Below, in pieces: positions 52,301-62,679 of a DNA stretch of 64,000 bases. This DNA is from Rhynchopus sp. YZ270_cl-10 (taxonomy: Eukaryota > Euglenozoa > Diplonemea > Diplonemida > Diplonemidae). The position numbers were made by a program, and so were the translations under genes. The notes under the pieces are model-generated. The model worked only from the letters and a program-made list of their open reading frames with translations, searched no databases and was not told the origin of the DNA. The stretch covers positions 434,001-498,000 of the forward strand of contig OZ037930.1 in the NCBI GenBank assembly GCA_964035575.1. Direction: 5' to 3'. The first letter of the stretch is position 1. Each line of letters opens with the position of its first letter.

Positions 52301-55086
52301 GTGCTCTTCCGTGCAATGTCGAGGTGGGTCACAGCGATGTCCATCCCCTCGTCGTCAGGAAGAGAGTCGGTAGGGACGCGAAGACGCAGCTCAGTTCCGG
52401 TGCACGAAATGCGGGCCACCTCTGCACGTGGCAGCTCGGATTTGATAAAGGCTTCGACTGCGTCCGGGTCGCTGCCAAGCTTCATCGCGACAGTCATGTT
52501 GTAGCCAACTCCAAGCTTGCTCTTCAAGAAGAACGGCGAGCCCCAGGAGTGGAGACATCCTTTGTGCATGATGGCGACGCTGTCCCCGAGCACATCAGCC
52601 TCTTCCATGTAGTGAGTCGTGAGCACAATGACACGGCCCTTGAGGACCTCAGGGTCGCGCAGGAGACGCCACATCGACCTGCGCGATTCAACGTCCATTC
52701 CTGCGGTGGGCTCGTCAAGGAAGATCAGCTTCGAGCCGCCAATCAGCGCACAGCCGACAGACAGCTTTCTCTTCTGCCCTCCCGAGAGCGTCTCGCTCCA
52801 GGCGTGCTGCTTCTCGTAGAGGTTGACCATCTTGAGCATCTGCTCGACCCTAGACTTGAGGACATCGGAGGGCACACCCTTGAGCCTGCCGTAGAAGGTG
52901 AGGTGCTCAACGCAGGACATCTTCGCCCAAAGGATGTTGTGTTGCGGGCAGACGCCGATGTTGTTCCGGATTTCGTCCATGTCAGTGATAATGGATTTGC
53001 CCCAGATGTGGCAGTCGCCGTCGGTGGGGGTGTACATCCCGGTGAGCATGTTGATGAGGGTGGTCTTGCCTGCGCCGTTGTGTCCGAGCACGCACTGCAC
53101 CTGGCCTTCGTAGAATGTAACTGCGTCGCCTCCCCCGATGGCCTCGGAGCTGACCCCCTTACCTAGGTTGTCCACTGCAACGTTGCGCTCGCCGTGCCCG
53201 TCTGGAGACGGAAAGTCCAGACGCAGTCCCATAATGCGCACCGCTTCCCTCTTCTGCATCTCCTCGCGTGTTGTCTGATCGATCTCTGTGTCAACACAGT
53301 GTGGCAGCGTCTTTGGCAGGCTCACAGCGTCCAGATTCTTCTTCTTCTTCTCTGCCGTGTGTTTGGTGCACCCCCAGTAGCTCGGGAAGAAGAGGAAGAG
53401 GGGGCTGCGCTTGACACCGTACTGCGAAGGGAGAACGTTGTCGAAGTACCAGAACAGAAACAGATAGAGCACGGAATCGAACGCAAGCATGATGATGACT
53501 GTCAAGAAGGGGAAGCTTCCGTCGTCAAGGTTTGCGAAGGTTCCGCCAGTTCCTACGGTTTCGTATTCAATGATACGGTCGATGCCGAAGCCGTATGCGG
53601 TAGTGGAGGAGAGCGAGGCTATTCCCTTCGCAACGTTGGAAGAGTCATCGTTCAGCCAGAAGCGCGGCAGGATCATCATGAAGCCAAGAAGTGGTGCTGC
53701 AATCGACGCAATTCTTGCCTTCGAGAAGAACACCGAGAACAGCAGTCCCTGCGCCACCAAGCTCTTCACGAAGAGCAGCGTCATCAGCAGCAACAACAGG
53801 AAGGAGGTGTGGCTGAAGAACGTCACGCTGACTAATACCGTCACCAGAATCCCTGCGACCCCCAAAATCAGAAGGTAGCTGACGTACCACGACAGGAAGA
53901 AGGCCTTCTTCGAGAGACCCATGATGAGCATGCCTTCACGCACACGGTTCTCCTTCTCCTCAACGACTGCACCGGTCATGACAGAGATGGGGTACAAGAA
54001 GGCAAGCGCAATCGCAAGCACCATCAGACCCCCGGCGCTTCGCAGGAATTGGTAGTTCGTGTACTCCTTCGTCGGCATGGGGAAGGTCACGACGTCCTCC
54101 CAGACAGCCGCAGACCCATCCACGAAGTACCCACTCAAGAGGTTCTGCAACGTAGAAAACCCCGACGTGATGTACCTCTTAGAAGGATGGTCGCCAAGCC
54201 CTTGGTCAAGCTCTGCGGTGGTCTCAACAGAGGTCGCAGGGGTTCCGGTGTTGTTGAGACGCAGTGTGTACGCAAATTGGTTTGCATCAAAGTTGATTTC
54301 ATCCAACACAACGAGACCCAAGGTGAATTCGCTTGCGTCCCCTTTGGCGTAGGTGACAGCATCGTCTTCGGAGGACCACACCTCAGGGCAGGAGGGGTTG
54401 TTGCGTGCGGCGAGGGTTGCCTGGAAGATGCTGGGGAAGAGCTTCGAGGTGTTCTGCATGTGTGCGATGACCGCCTTCGCTTCGTCGCATGAGGTCCCGC
54501 TGCCGGTCACGAATTCGAGGTTGCCGTTCATCCGAAGGGGGGTCGTGAAGCCGCCGCCTTCGTTGTCCAGCTCACCCAGAACGTGCTGCGCGATAGACTG
54601 CATTGCGACCAATGTGTCCAAGGGTGGGATCGTAGTAGGACGTGTATCAGAGGCACGAATGGCAGACATTGCTTCATTGAATAGATCTGTTGTGTTCCCC
54701 GAAATCCCGCAGAGCTGAGGACCTGTTGGGTTTTCATTGGTCGGCCACATGGTGAAGGCGCATTCAGAGGGGCCACAGCTGCGGAGGTACGGCGCGAACA
54801 GATCCTGCTCTGCGGTGAACCCTTCGGTGCACACCACGTCACGAAGCAGCTCGGTGTAGTCCACCGCCCCTGTCGTGTACCCTGCCGCAGGGAAGTGCTT
54901 GTCCGTGCTTGCAAGCCATCCGAAGATCATTGCCAGCACCATGACAGGCGGGAGAAGCATCTCACAGAGACACACCCGAAGGGACCTGGACTTCAGCCGG
55001 AGTGTCTTCTCTAGCGCCAGATAGAAGTGTAGGCTCTGTTTGTTGTCCACATCGTATCCCTGCAGATCAAGCTGCGGTCCCTCCAT
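49342..55086 (-). CDS. ABCA: ABCA-type full transporter, tandem copy 1
   Basis: Exon 1 is 49399-55086. A 51-nt intron (49348-49398) is followed by a final exon of ATG TAA, giving 1897 residues. Order: TM1 (~43-60), a large outer domain with Cys residues (~61-345), five further TM segments (~350-560), and NBD1. NBD1 has Walker A GHNGAGKTT (~667), signature LSGGQKRKLS (~766) and Walker B LIFLDEPTAGMD (~786). Then come TM1 of the second half, a second outer domain and a TM block (~1240-1460). A WW-like segment follows (Trp ~1513, YYFN ~1528, where the second Trp is Tyr). NBD2 has GTNGAGKTT (~1607), LSGGNKRKLS (~1706) and AVLLDEPSAGMD (~1728). All catalytic motifs are intact. Family members move lipids across membranes; the substrate here is unknown. 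A CT-rich tract and CATAAG precede the ATG. Confidence 0.93.
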   Translation of the reverse strand: MEGPQLDLQGYDVDNKQSLHFYLALEKTLRLKSRSLRVCLCEMLLPPVMVLAMIFGWLASTDKHFPAAGYTTGAVDYTELLRDVVCTEGFTAEQDLFAPYLRSCGPSECAFTMWPTNENPTGPQLCGISGNTTDLFNEAMSAIRASDTRPTTIPPLDTLVAMQSIAQHVLGELDNEGGGFTTPLRMNGNLEFVTGSGTSCDEAKAVIAHMQNTSKLFPSIFQATLAARNNPSCPEVWSSEDDAVTYAKGDASEFTLGLVVLDEINFDANQFAYTLRLNNTGTPATSVETTAELDQGLGDHPSKRYITSGFSTLQNLLSGYFVDGSAAVWEDVVTFPMPTKEYTNYQFLRSAGGLMVLAIALAFLYPISVMTGAVVEEKENRVREGMLIMGLSKKAFFLSWYVSYLLILGVAGILVTVLVSVTFFSHTSFLLLLLMTLLFVKSLVAQGLLFSVFFSKARIASIAAPLLGFMMILPRFWLNDDSSNVAKGIASLSSTTAYGFGIDRIIEYETVGTGGTFANLDDGSFPFLTVIIMLAFDSVLYLFLFWYFDNVLPSQYGVKRSPLFLFFPSYWGCTKHTAEKKKKNLDAVSLPKTLPHCVDTEIDQTTREEMQKREAVRIMGLRLDFPSPDGHGERNVAVDNLGKGVSSEAIGGGDAVTFYEGQVQCVLGHNGAGKTTLINMLTGMYTPTDGDCHIWGKSIITDMDEIRNNIGVCPQHNILWAKMSCVEHLTFYGRLKGVPSDVLKSRVEQMLKMVNLYEKQHAWSETLSGGQKRKLSVGCALIGGSKLIFLDEPTAGMDVESRRSMWRLLRDPEVLKGRVIVLTTHYMEEADVLGDSVAIMHKGCLHSWGSPFFLKSKLGVGYNMTVAMKLGSDPDAVEAFIKSELPRAEVARISCTGTELRLRVPTDSLPDDEGMDIAVTHLDIARKSTASQIRTSVNRHIEAHGHLGGSVLKHCHDVLSSMRTVASFPTLFNKMDAQKDALQIEGTGVSMTTLEEVFMKIEAECHEEDQVHEMRESITSHTGARMHAEGPAEARHSTISMHDFGQLYTITNEADPPTTGTILYQDQFRAMFLKRFNCAKRDTRTLCFQFVFPVVMIIFALIVGSLSPPTEGNLVMESGIYDTPSIPFVSTGDVSTTYAFAGYAMLNVTAENASVADADTLSVWSDGHRAKDNVDRPFGIAAAQGNVLSNESFYHALPSAMRGTENARMKQLHGESSRITVSNHPLPRNEYNSQILDSIKTARTAILILIPFSFLPSNFVSFVVKEKQCKAKHVQIVSGANLSAYWASTFLFDLASYACTMFLAFLVFFIAGRSEYVGSFTVFMATFLLFSFYGIAAAWSSYMMSFLFQSHSAAQSSVIGFNFIAGFVTVIVVVTLQFMDSTKDIANVLQYIFRLIPSFALGDGIVQLSLRTLYTTIDGLSENKSAFAWDIAGADIMYLACSSPVYFLATLLLESDTIRRKLKRALKGKGESHSADSAERPLLSINATEDADLFNEGEYRTLARDGADVMHRRGAWLMCRDIQTGTVYYFNERTGESSYSAKGTPFHRDENVVAHAKEVNGSGNGRDGDFVTVQGLRKVWPARGNAPEKVAVSDVTFGVKRGELFAFLGTNGAGKTTTLSVLSGEIPPTSGRALIAGHDVELEPQLARQNVGYCPQFDALLDNLTCEEHLDLYSRLRGIPLKHRKDSTEVLLNGLGLDVHRKKQSAKLSGGNKRKLSVAIALIGGPAAVLLDEPSAGMDPLARRSLWGALEKAITDLKLSVVLTTHHLEEVEGLSRLDHRVTIMVDGRLQCLGNLSTLKSQLGDAYELTLKVTSAAAETALCDFIRKTWVGTELVESNQQRLSFQVPKSKATLSQMFETIENGREKLCISDYSINEMSLEQVFIRISERAARDEDVVWPLLVFFHHWISSFAQM
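49348..49398 (-). other. Terminal 51-nt intron in ABCA gene 1
   Basis: GTATGGCC donor and TTTCCTCATTCGCTCAG acceptor, phase 0. It is a multiple of three with no internal in-frame stop, so unspliced mRNA would also read to the same TAA with 17 extra residues. Confidence 0.65.
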
Positions 55087-55106
55087 CGTGACGCCTTTGT
55101 CTTGTC

Positions 55107-55155
55107 TTATGTGCAGAGACGCGAAGTGGGTTGGGCGAGAGAGAGAAAAAAAGCA
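55107..55155 (-). promoter_or_regulatory. Pyrimidine-rich leader and possible splice acceptor, ABCA gene 1
   Basis: The coding strand reads TTTTTTTCTCTCTCTCGCCC, then CTCTGCACATAAG about 20 nt before the ATG. The arrangement is repeated above gene 2 (about 62700-62745). It could be a trans-splice acceptor. Confidence 0.4.
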
Positions 55156-55794
55156 AAGTTGGAAATGCTAATGTGTAGCTGGTTGGGTTTGGTGTGTGGG
55201 GGGTCACTGGGGGCATATAGGAAATCAAATTGCACGATCAGATCTGGCCTTAGGACACTTTTTTTTCCCCCTCTTTTGTATCAACGTTTTGTTGACAGAT
55301 TAGAGCTAAAGCTGAAATGGGAGGGGTTGTTTCCATGCTTGGAAGAAAATGGAGGGGTTTTGGCTCAAGAGAGCGACGAGGTGAGTATCGTTGCAATCAG
55401 CCTAGTAGTTAGTGTGTGGGGGTGGCGTGTGTCAACCGTAGCGTCAACAGGGCACCAATGATTGAGTGAACAAATTTTAACAAAAAAAAAGAGGTGAAAT
55501 GTGTCTTTTGCAGTTCAAAAAACAAAAACAAAAAAACAAAGGTATTCATGTGGAATGTATACATAACTTGTTTAAAATAAACAAAATTGACACCCGTATT
55601 CAGCCTCCAAAGACAAGAAAGACAAAAAAATAAAGGAAGGAAGGGGGGAAGGGGAGAGGTTGTAGTGAAACGCACACCTGTCGGTGAAGTGTGGAACAAA
55701 AATAAACAAAAAAGAAGGCGTCAAGGACAAGGAAAAACTGTGTTCTTTGGTATAGGTGGAGGTGCACCTTGGTGGCGTGCTGCACATGTACAAA

Positions 55795-55853
55795 AAAAAA
55801 GAAAAGTTTATAAGATGATCCTAAGCCTCTCGTGCTTAGTCACCTTATCATAT
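55795..55853 (+). mobile_element. ~58-bp hairpin element, present only in this spacer copy
   Basis: GAAAAGTTTATAAGATGATC leads into the CTAAGC-CTCTCGT-GCTTAG hairpin and ends CACCTTATCATA, with A-runs on both sides. The sister spacer near 46990 reads CTGCACATATAAAAAAATTC without it. Near-identical copies lie at 30730, 36654 and 44833. Confidence 0.75.
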
Positions 55854-56935
55854 AAAAAAAAATTCTTTTTTCAAACAGGGGTACTCGAACATCTGTCGAG
55901 TAAAAAAAGGCATCAACCGGGACCAGGTCCCGGGTTAATCCCAAAGGCCAAGACGCAGCCACACTGCGGCAGAGCAAAAGAGAACAGGACTCTCACCATC
56001 CTGTTCCGCATCATAGAATGCCATATCAATTACAAAGTGAAGTTGACAGTGCAAACGTCGGACGCAGGCACTGTCTCACAAAACCTTGCAACGATGTTAA
56101 CAAAACTAGACAAACATCACCCGCCAACTGATCTTGATAACTACAGAGGATAGACAAAAACAACAGTGTATTTCGTTGAACGCACACTGCGGGTTAGGAA
56201 TAGAAATTGATCGAAGCAAAAAAAAACCTCTCGCGCCTGACAAGGCAACCCTTCTTCTGTAAGTAGCTATAAAAGTAACCACGTTGACCGGTTTTGAGCA
56301 CATCGAGGATGCCGCTGCAGGAGAGTGAGGTCGAGGGGGGGTGAGGGGGAATCAGGCTAGAGACTGGGGAGAGTTCTGGGAGGCGCCACTGCGACCTACC
56401 ATTGTAGGAATGCAGATGCGTACTGGCAGTGGTATTACTAGAGGTACCAATATTTCGACAGTTTTCGCATACGGAGCGTTTTTCATTGTTCAATTGAAAG
56501 AAAAAAAAAAAAAAAACAAAAAAGATTGAAAAGTAATAATGCGATCGCTGCCATATCTCAAGGTAAAAAAAGGACAAGGCTTGGAATCAAGAGATCGCGA
56601 GAACAAAAATAACACCATTGGCCAAAGAGGACGCATCGTTATGCTATGTCACTGTTGGATTAGGGTGTCTCAGGAAAAGAAAAATAAAATTAGTAAGATG
56701 CATGTGGCTCTCGTTGCATGGCACAGAGACTGTGTAGGAAGAGGATCTGAAGATCATGTGAGCAAGCTTTTACCCTTATGCTCTACGTGATATTTTTCTG
56801 TTCTCACTGAGCTTGCCTTAGGACACCTGCGTTAATGTGCAACAGTGATCTCCGGAGGTGATGGGGTGTGTGTGTAGGTGCTGCTTCCGTTGCCGTATGC
56901 AGCCTGTGTGGGAAGTGTTGTTGTGTGTTGTTTTT

Positions 56936-59900
56936 TTACATCTGAGCGAATGAGGAAATCGAATGGTGAAAAAAACTAACAATGGCCATACCACATCCTC
57001 ATCGCGCACAGCACGCTCACTGATGCGGATGAAGACCTGCTCCAGAGACATCTCGTTGATGCTGTAGTCCGAGATGCACAACTTTTCGCGGCCGTTCTCG
57101 ATTGTCTCGAACATCTGGCTGAGGGTGGCTTTGCTCTTCGGCACCTGGAACGAGAGGCGCTGCTGGTTCGACTCGACAAGCTCGGTACCGACCCAGGTCT
57201 TCCTGATGAAGTCGCAGAGGGCGGTTTCAGCGGCCGCAGACGTGACCTTCAGTGTAAGCTCATATGCGTCTCCAAGCTGCGACTTGAGTGTCGACAGGTT
57301 GCCCAGGCACTGCAGACGCCCGTCCACCATGATCGTCACACGGTGGTCCAGACGGCTCAGCCCCTCCACCTCCTCGAGATGGTGGGTCGTCAGCACCACG
57401 GAGAGCTTCAGGTCGGTGATAGCCTTCTCCAATGCACCCCAGAGCGAGCGGCGTGCAAGAGGGTCCATCCCCGCTGAGGGCTCGTCCAGGAGCACCGCCG
57501 CAGGGCCGCCGATCAGCGCAATGGCGACAGAGAGCTTGCGCTTGTTCCCGCCGCTGAGCTTTGCAGACTGCTTCTTCCTGTGAACGTCAAGGCCGAGACC
57601 GTTGAGCAGCACCTCGGTGCTGTCCTTTCTGTGCTTCAGAGGGATTCCTCTCAAACGCGAGTAAAGGTCCAAATGCTCTTCGCATGTCAAGTTGTCCAAC
57701 AGTGCGTCGAACTGAGGGCAGTATCCAACGTTCTGACGTGCAAGCTGCGGCTCCAGCTCGACGTCGTGACCAGCAATCAAGGCACGTCCAGAGGTCGGGG
57801 GGATTTCACCACTGAGGACGGAGAGGGTTGTGGTCTTGCCGGCACCGTTGGTTCCGAGGAAGGCAAAGAGCTCGCCTCTCTTCACGCCAAAGGTCACGTC
57901 GGAGACGGCCACCTTTTCCGGTGCGTTGCCACGGGCAGGCCAGACCTTGCGAAGGCCCTGCACTGTGACAAAGTCTCCGTCACGTCCGTTCCCAGATCCG
58001 TTGACCTCCTTCGCATGCGCCACAACGTTCTCGTCTCTGTGGAACGGTGTTCCCTTTGCCGAGTATGAGCTCTCCCCTGTCCTCTCGTTGAAGTAGTACA
58101 CAGTCCCGGTTTGGATGTCCCTGCACATCAGCCACGCGCCTCTCCTGTGCATCACATCCGCGCCGTCCCTCGCAAGCGTGCGGTACTCTCCTTCGTCGAA
58201 CACTTCGACCTCCTCAGTCGCGTTGATGCTCAGCAGCGGATGTTCTACGCTGTCCGCACTGTGCGACTCTCCCTTCCCCTTCAGGGCACGCTTCAACTTT
58301 CTACGAATTGTGTCCGACTCCAGAAGCAACGTGGCAAGGAAGTACACCGGCGACGAGCAGGCGAGGTACATAATGTCAGCCCCCGCGATGTCCCACGCAA
58401 ACACACCTTTGCTTTCGCTCGAGCCGTCGATGGCACTGTAGAGGGAGCGGAGACTCAGCTGCACAATACCGTCGCCCAGAGCAAAGGATGGGATCAAACG
58501 GAAGATGTACTGCAGTGCCTTTGCGATGTCCTTTGTGGAGTCTGTGAACTGCAGGGTCGTCACGACGAGGACGGTTACAAACCCGGCGATGAAGTTGAAC
58601 CCAATAATGCTGCTCTGCGCGGCTGAATGGCTCTGGAAGAGGAACGACATCATGTAGCTGCTCCACGCTGCCGCAATGCCGTAGAACGAAAACAGCAGGA
58701 ACGTCGCCATGAACACAGTGAAGCTGCCTACATACTCACTACGCCCAGCAATGAAGAAGACGAGGAACGCCAGAAACATCGTGCACGCATACGACGCCAA
58801 ATCAAACAGGAAGGTGCTTGCCCAATACGCAGATAGGTTCGCACCACTCACGATCTGAACGTGCTTCGCCCTGCACTGCTTCTCCTTGACCACGAAGGAG
58901 ACGAAGTTCGAGGGGAGGAAGGAGAACGGGATCAGGATCAGGATGGCGGTGATTGCAGTTCTGACGCTGTTGACGATTTGTGAGTTGTATTCGTTACGCG
59001 GGAGCGGGTGGTTGGAGACGGTGATGCGGGAGGACTCGCCATGGAGCTGCTTCATGCGTGCGTTCTCCGTGCCACGCATCGCAGACGGCAGCGCGTGGTA
59101 GAAGGATTCGTTCGAGAGTACATTGCCCTGCGCAGCTGCAATCCCAAAGGGACGGTCCACGTCGCCCTCCACACGGTGTCCATCAGACCATACAGACAGC
59201 GTATCAGCGTCCGCCACGCTTGCGTTCTCTGCAGTGACGTTGAGCATCGTGTATCCAGCAAACGCATAGGTCGTCGACACATCGCCCGTCGAAACAAACG
59301 GAATGCTCGGTGTGTCGTAGATGCCGGACTCCATCACCAAGTTGCCCTCGGTAGGGGATGTCATACCACCGACAATAAGCGCAAGGATGATCATGACAAC
59401 AGGGAAGACAAACTGGAAGCAGAGCGTTCTCGTGTCACGCTTCGCGCAGTTGAAGCGCTTGAGGAACATGGCACGGAATTGGTCCTGGTAGAGGATGGTG
59501 CCGGTCGTTGGTGGGTCCGCTTCGTTGGTGATGGTGTACAGCTGTCCGAAGTCGTGCATGCTGATCGTGCTGTGACGTGCCTCTGCGTGCTCCCTCTTGC
59601 CCCCTGTGTGCGTGATCGCCTCACGCATCTCCTGCTCCATCTCATCTTCGTGGCATTCGGCCTCAATCTTCATGAACACTTCCTCAAGGGTCGTCATGCT
59701 GACACCGGTGCCTTCGATCTGGAGGATGTCCTTCTGAGCGTCCATTCTGTTGAAGAGCGTAGGGAACGAAGCCACGGTGCGCATGGAGGAGAGCACGTCC
59801 TGGCAGTGCTGCAGCACAGAGCCACCGAGGTGTCCGTGTGAGTCTATGAGACGGTTCACCGACGTGCGTATCTGTGAGGCAGTGCTCTTCCGTGCAATGT

Positions 59901-62679
59901 CGAGGTGGGTCACAGCGATGTCCATCCCCTCGTCATCAGGAAGAGAGTCGGTTGGGACGCGAAGACGCAGCTCGGTTCCGGTGCACGAAATGCGGGCCAC
60001 CTCTGCACGTGGCAGCTCGGATTTGATAAAGGCTTCGACTGCGTCCGGGTCGCTGCCAAGCTTCATCGCGACAGTCATGTTGTAGCCAACTCCAAGCTTG
60101 CTCTTCAAGAAGAACGGCGAGCCCCAGGAGTGGAGACATCCTTTGTGCATGATGGCGACGCTGTCCCCGAGCACATCAGCCTCTTCCATGTAGTGAGTCG
60201 TGAGCACAATGACACGGCCCTTGAGGACCTCAGGGTCGCGCAGGAGACGCCACATCGACCTGCGCGATTCAACGTCCATTCCTGCGGTGGGCTCGTCAAG
60301 GAAGATCAGCTTCGAGCCGCCAATCAGCGCACAGCCGACAGACAGCTTTCTCTTCTGCCCTCCCGAGAGCGTCTCGCTCCAGGCGTGCTGCTTCTCGTAG
60401 AGGTTGACCATCTTGAGCATCTGCTCGACCCTAGACTTGAGGACATCGGAGGGCACACCCTTGAGCCTGCCGTAGAAGGTGAGGTGCTCAACGCAGGACA
60501 TCTTCGCCCAAAGGATGTTGTGTTGCGGGCAGACGCCGATGTTGTTCCGGATTTCGTCCATGTCGGTGAGAACGGATTTGCCCCAGATGTGGCAGTCGCC
60601 GTCGGTGGGGGTGTACATCCCGGTGAGCATGTTGATGAGGGTGGTCTTGCCTGCGCCGTTGTGTCCGAGCACGCACTGCACCTGGCCTTCGTAGAAAGTC
60701 ACTGCGTCGCCTCCCCCGATGGCCTCGGAGCTGACCCCCTTACCCAGGTTGTCCACTGCAACGTTGCGCTCGCCGTGCCCGTCTGGAGACGGAAAGTCCA
60801 GACGCAGTCCCATAATGCGCACCGCTTCCCTCTTCTGCATCTCCTCGCGTGTTGTCTGATCGATCTCTGTGTCAACACAGTGTGGCAGCGTCTTTGGCAG
60901 GCTCACAGCGTCCAGATTCTTCTTCTTCTTCTCTGCCGTGTGTTTGACACATTTTCTGGTACATCTCCAGTAGCTTGGGTAGAAGAAGAAGAAGGGGCTG
61001 CGCTGGACACCGTACTGCGAAGGGAGAACGTTGTCGAAGTACCAATACAGAAACAGATAAAGCTTGACGTCGAGCGAGAGCATCGAGATGACTGTCAAGA
61101 AGGGGAAGCTGCCGTCGTCAAGGTTTGCAAAGGATACGCCAGTTCCGACGGTTTCGTATTCAATGATACGGTCGATGCCGAAGCCGTATGCGGTAGTGGA
61201 GGAGAGCGAGGCTATTCTCTTGGCAAAGGTGGAAGCGTCGTCGCCCAGCCAGAAGCGCGGCAGGATCATCATGAAGCCAAGAAGTGGTGCTGCAATCGAC
61301 GCAATTCTTGCCTTCGAGAAGAACACCGAGAACAGCAGTCCCTGCGCCACCAGGCTCTTCACGAAGAGCAGCGTCATCAGCAGCAACAACAGGAAGGAGG
61401 AGTGGCTGAAGAACGTCACGCTGACTAACACCGTCACCAGAACCCCTGGGACCAACAAAATCAGCGTGTAGCTGAAGTACCACGACGCGAACCAGGCCTT
61501 CTTCGAGAGACCCATGATGAGCATGCCTTCACGCACACGGTTCTCCTTCTCCTCAACGACTGCACCGGTCATGACAGAGATGGGGTACAAGAAGGCAAGC
61601 GCAATCGCAAGCACCATCAGACCCCCGGCGCTTCGCAGGAATTGGTAGTTCGTGTACTCCTTCGTCGGCATGGGGAAGGTCACGACGTCCTCCCAGACTG
61701 ACGCAGACCCATCCACGAAGTACCCACTCAAGAGGTTCTGCAACGTAGAAAACCCCGACGTGATGTACCTCTTAGAAGGATGGTCGCCAAGCCCTTGGTC
61801 AAGCTCTGCAGTGGTCTCAACAGACGTCGCAGGCGTTCCGGAGTGGTTGAGACGCAGTGTGTACGCAAATTGGTTTGCATCAAAGTTGATTTCATCCAAC
61901 ACAACGAGACCCAAGGTGAATTCGCTTGCGTCCCCTTTGGCGTAGGTGACAGCATCGTCTTCGGAGGACCACACCTCAGGGCAGGAGGGGTTGTTGCGTG
62001 CGGCGAGGGTTGCCTGGAAGATGCTGGGGAAGAGCTTCGAGGTGTTCTGCATGTGTGCGATGACCGCCTTCGCTTCGTCGCATGAGGTTCCACTGCCGGT
62101 CACGAATTCGAGGTTTCCGTTCATCCGAAGAGGGGCTGTGAAGGTGCCGGAGCCACGATCCAGATCTCCCAGAACGTGCTGCGCGATTGACTGCATTGCG
62201 ACCAATGTGTCCAAGGGTGGGATCGTAGTAGGGCGGGTATCAGAGGCACGAATGGCAGCCATCGCTTCACTGAATAGATCTGTGGTGTTCCCCGAAATCC
62301 CGCAGAGCTGAGGACCTGTTGGGTTTTCATTGGTCGGCCACATGGTGAAGCCGCATTCAGAGGGGCCACAGCTGCGGAGGTACGGCGCGAACAGATCCTG
62401 CTCTGCGGTGAACCCTTCGGTGCACACCACGTCACGAAGCAGCTCGGTGTAGTCCACCGCCCCTGTCGTGTACCCTGCCGCAGGGAAGTGCTTGTCCGTG
62501 CTTGCAAGCCATCCGAAGATCATTGCTAGCACCATGACAGGCGGGAGAAGCATCTCACAGAGACACACCCGAAGGGACCTGGACTTCAGCCGGAGTGTCT
62601 TCTTCAGCGCCAGAGATAAGTGTAGCCTGTGCTTCTTCTTCACCTCGTATCCCTGCAGATCAAGCTGCGGTCCCTCCAT
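56936..62679 (-). CDS. ABCA: ABCA-type full transporter, tandem copy 2
   Basis: Exon 1 is 56992-62679 and, as in copy 1, is exactly 5688 nt. A 50-nt intron (56942-56991) leads to ATG TAA, giving 1897 residues. Read without splicing, the frame would run on to 56818 with an unrelated tail. Both NBDs, the WW-like segment and all Walker and signature motifs are intact and nearly identical to copy 1. Differences cluster near the N-terminus (~12-25), in the outer domain (~177-187), in TM segments of the first half (~395-415, ~525-580) and in the NBD1-TMD2 linker. They also cluster around ~1440-1460 and just before the WW-like segment. The two proteins therefore share one ATPase engine but differ along the likely substrate path. 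The neighbour relationship is a tandem duplication. Confidence 0.93.
56942..56991 (-). other. Terminal 50-nt intron in ABCA gene 2
   Basis: Same donor and acceptor as in gene 1 but one T fewer in the internal run. Its length is not a multiple of three, so splicing is needed to reach the shared stop. Confidence 0.65.

Larger units (their letters stand above)
55087..56935. other. Spacer between the ABCA genes; duplication junction at about 55250
   Basis: 55087-55250 is the leader region of gene 1 and matches 62680-62850 above gene 2. From about 55250 the sequence matches the spacer below gene 1 starting at 45083. It carries one CTCTCGT hairpin (55810-55848) missing from the sister spacer, and hairpins near 56690-56735 present in both. 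No intact gene is seen. Confidence 0.8.

Noticed and set aside
56818-56935. Extended C-terminal tail of ABCA gene 2 read without splicing
   Set aside because: The tail has no counterpart in gene 1 and depends on a one-base difference in a T-run. The predicted 50-nt intron restores the shared end.
59905-61428. 507-codon plus-strand frame across ABCA gene 2
   Set aside because: It is antisense to the conserved ABC domains, and the same shadow appears over gene 1. The minus-strand protein explains the sequence.
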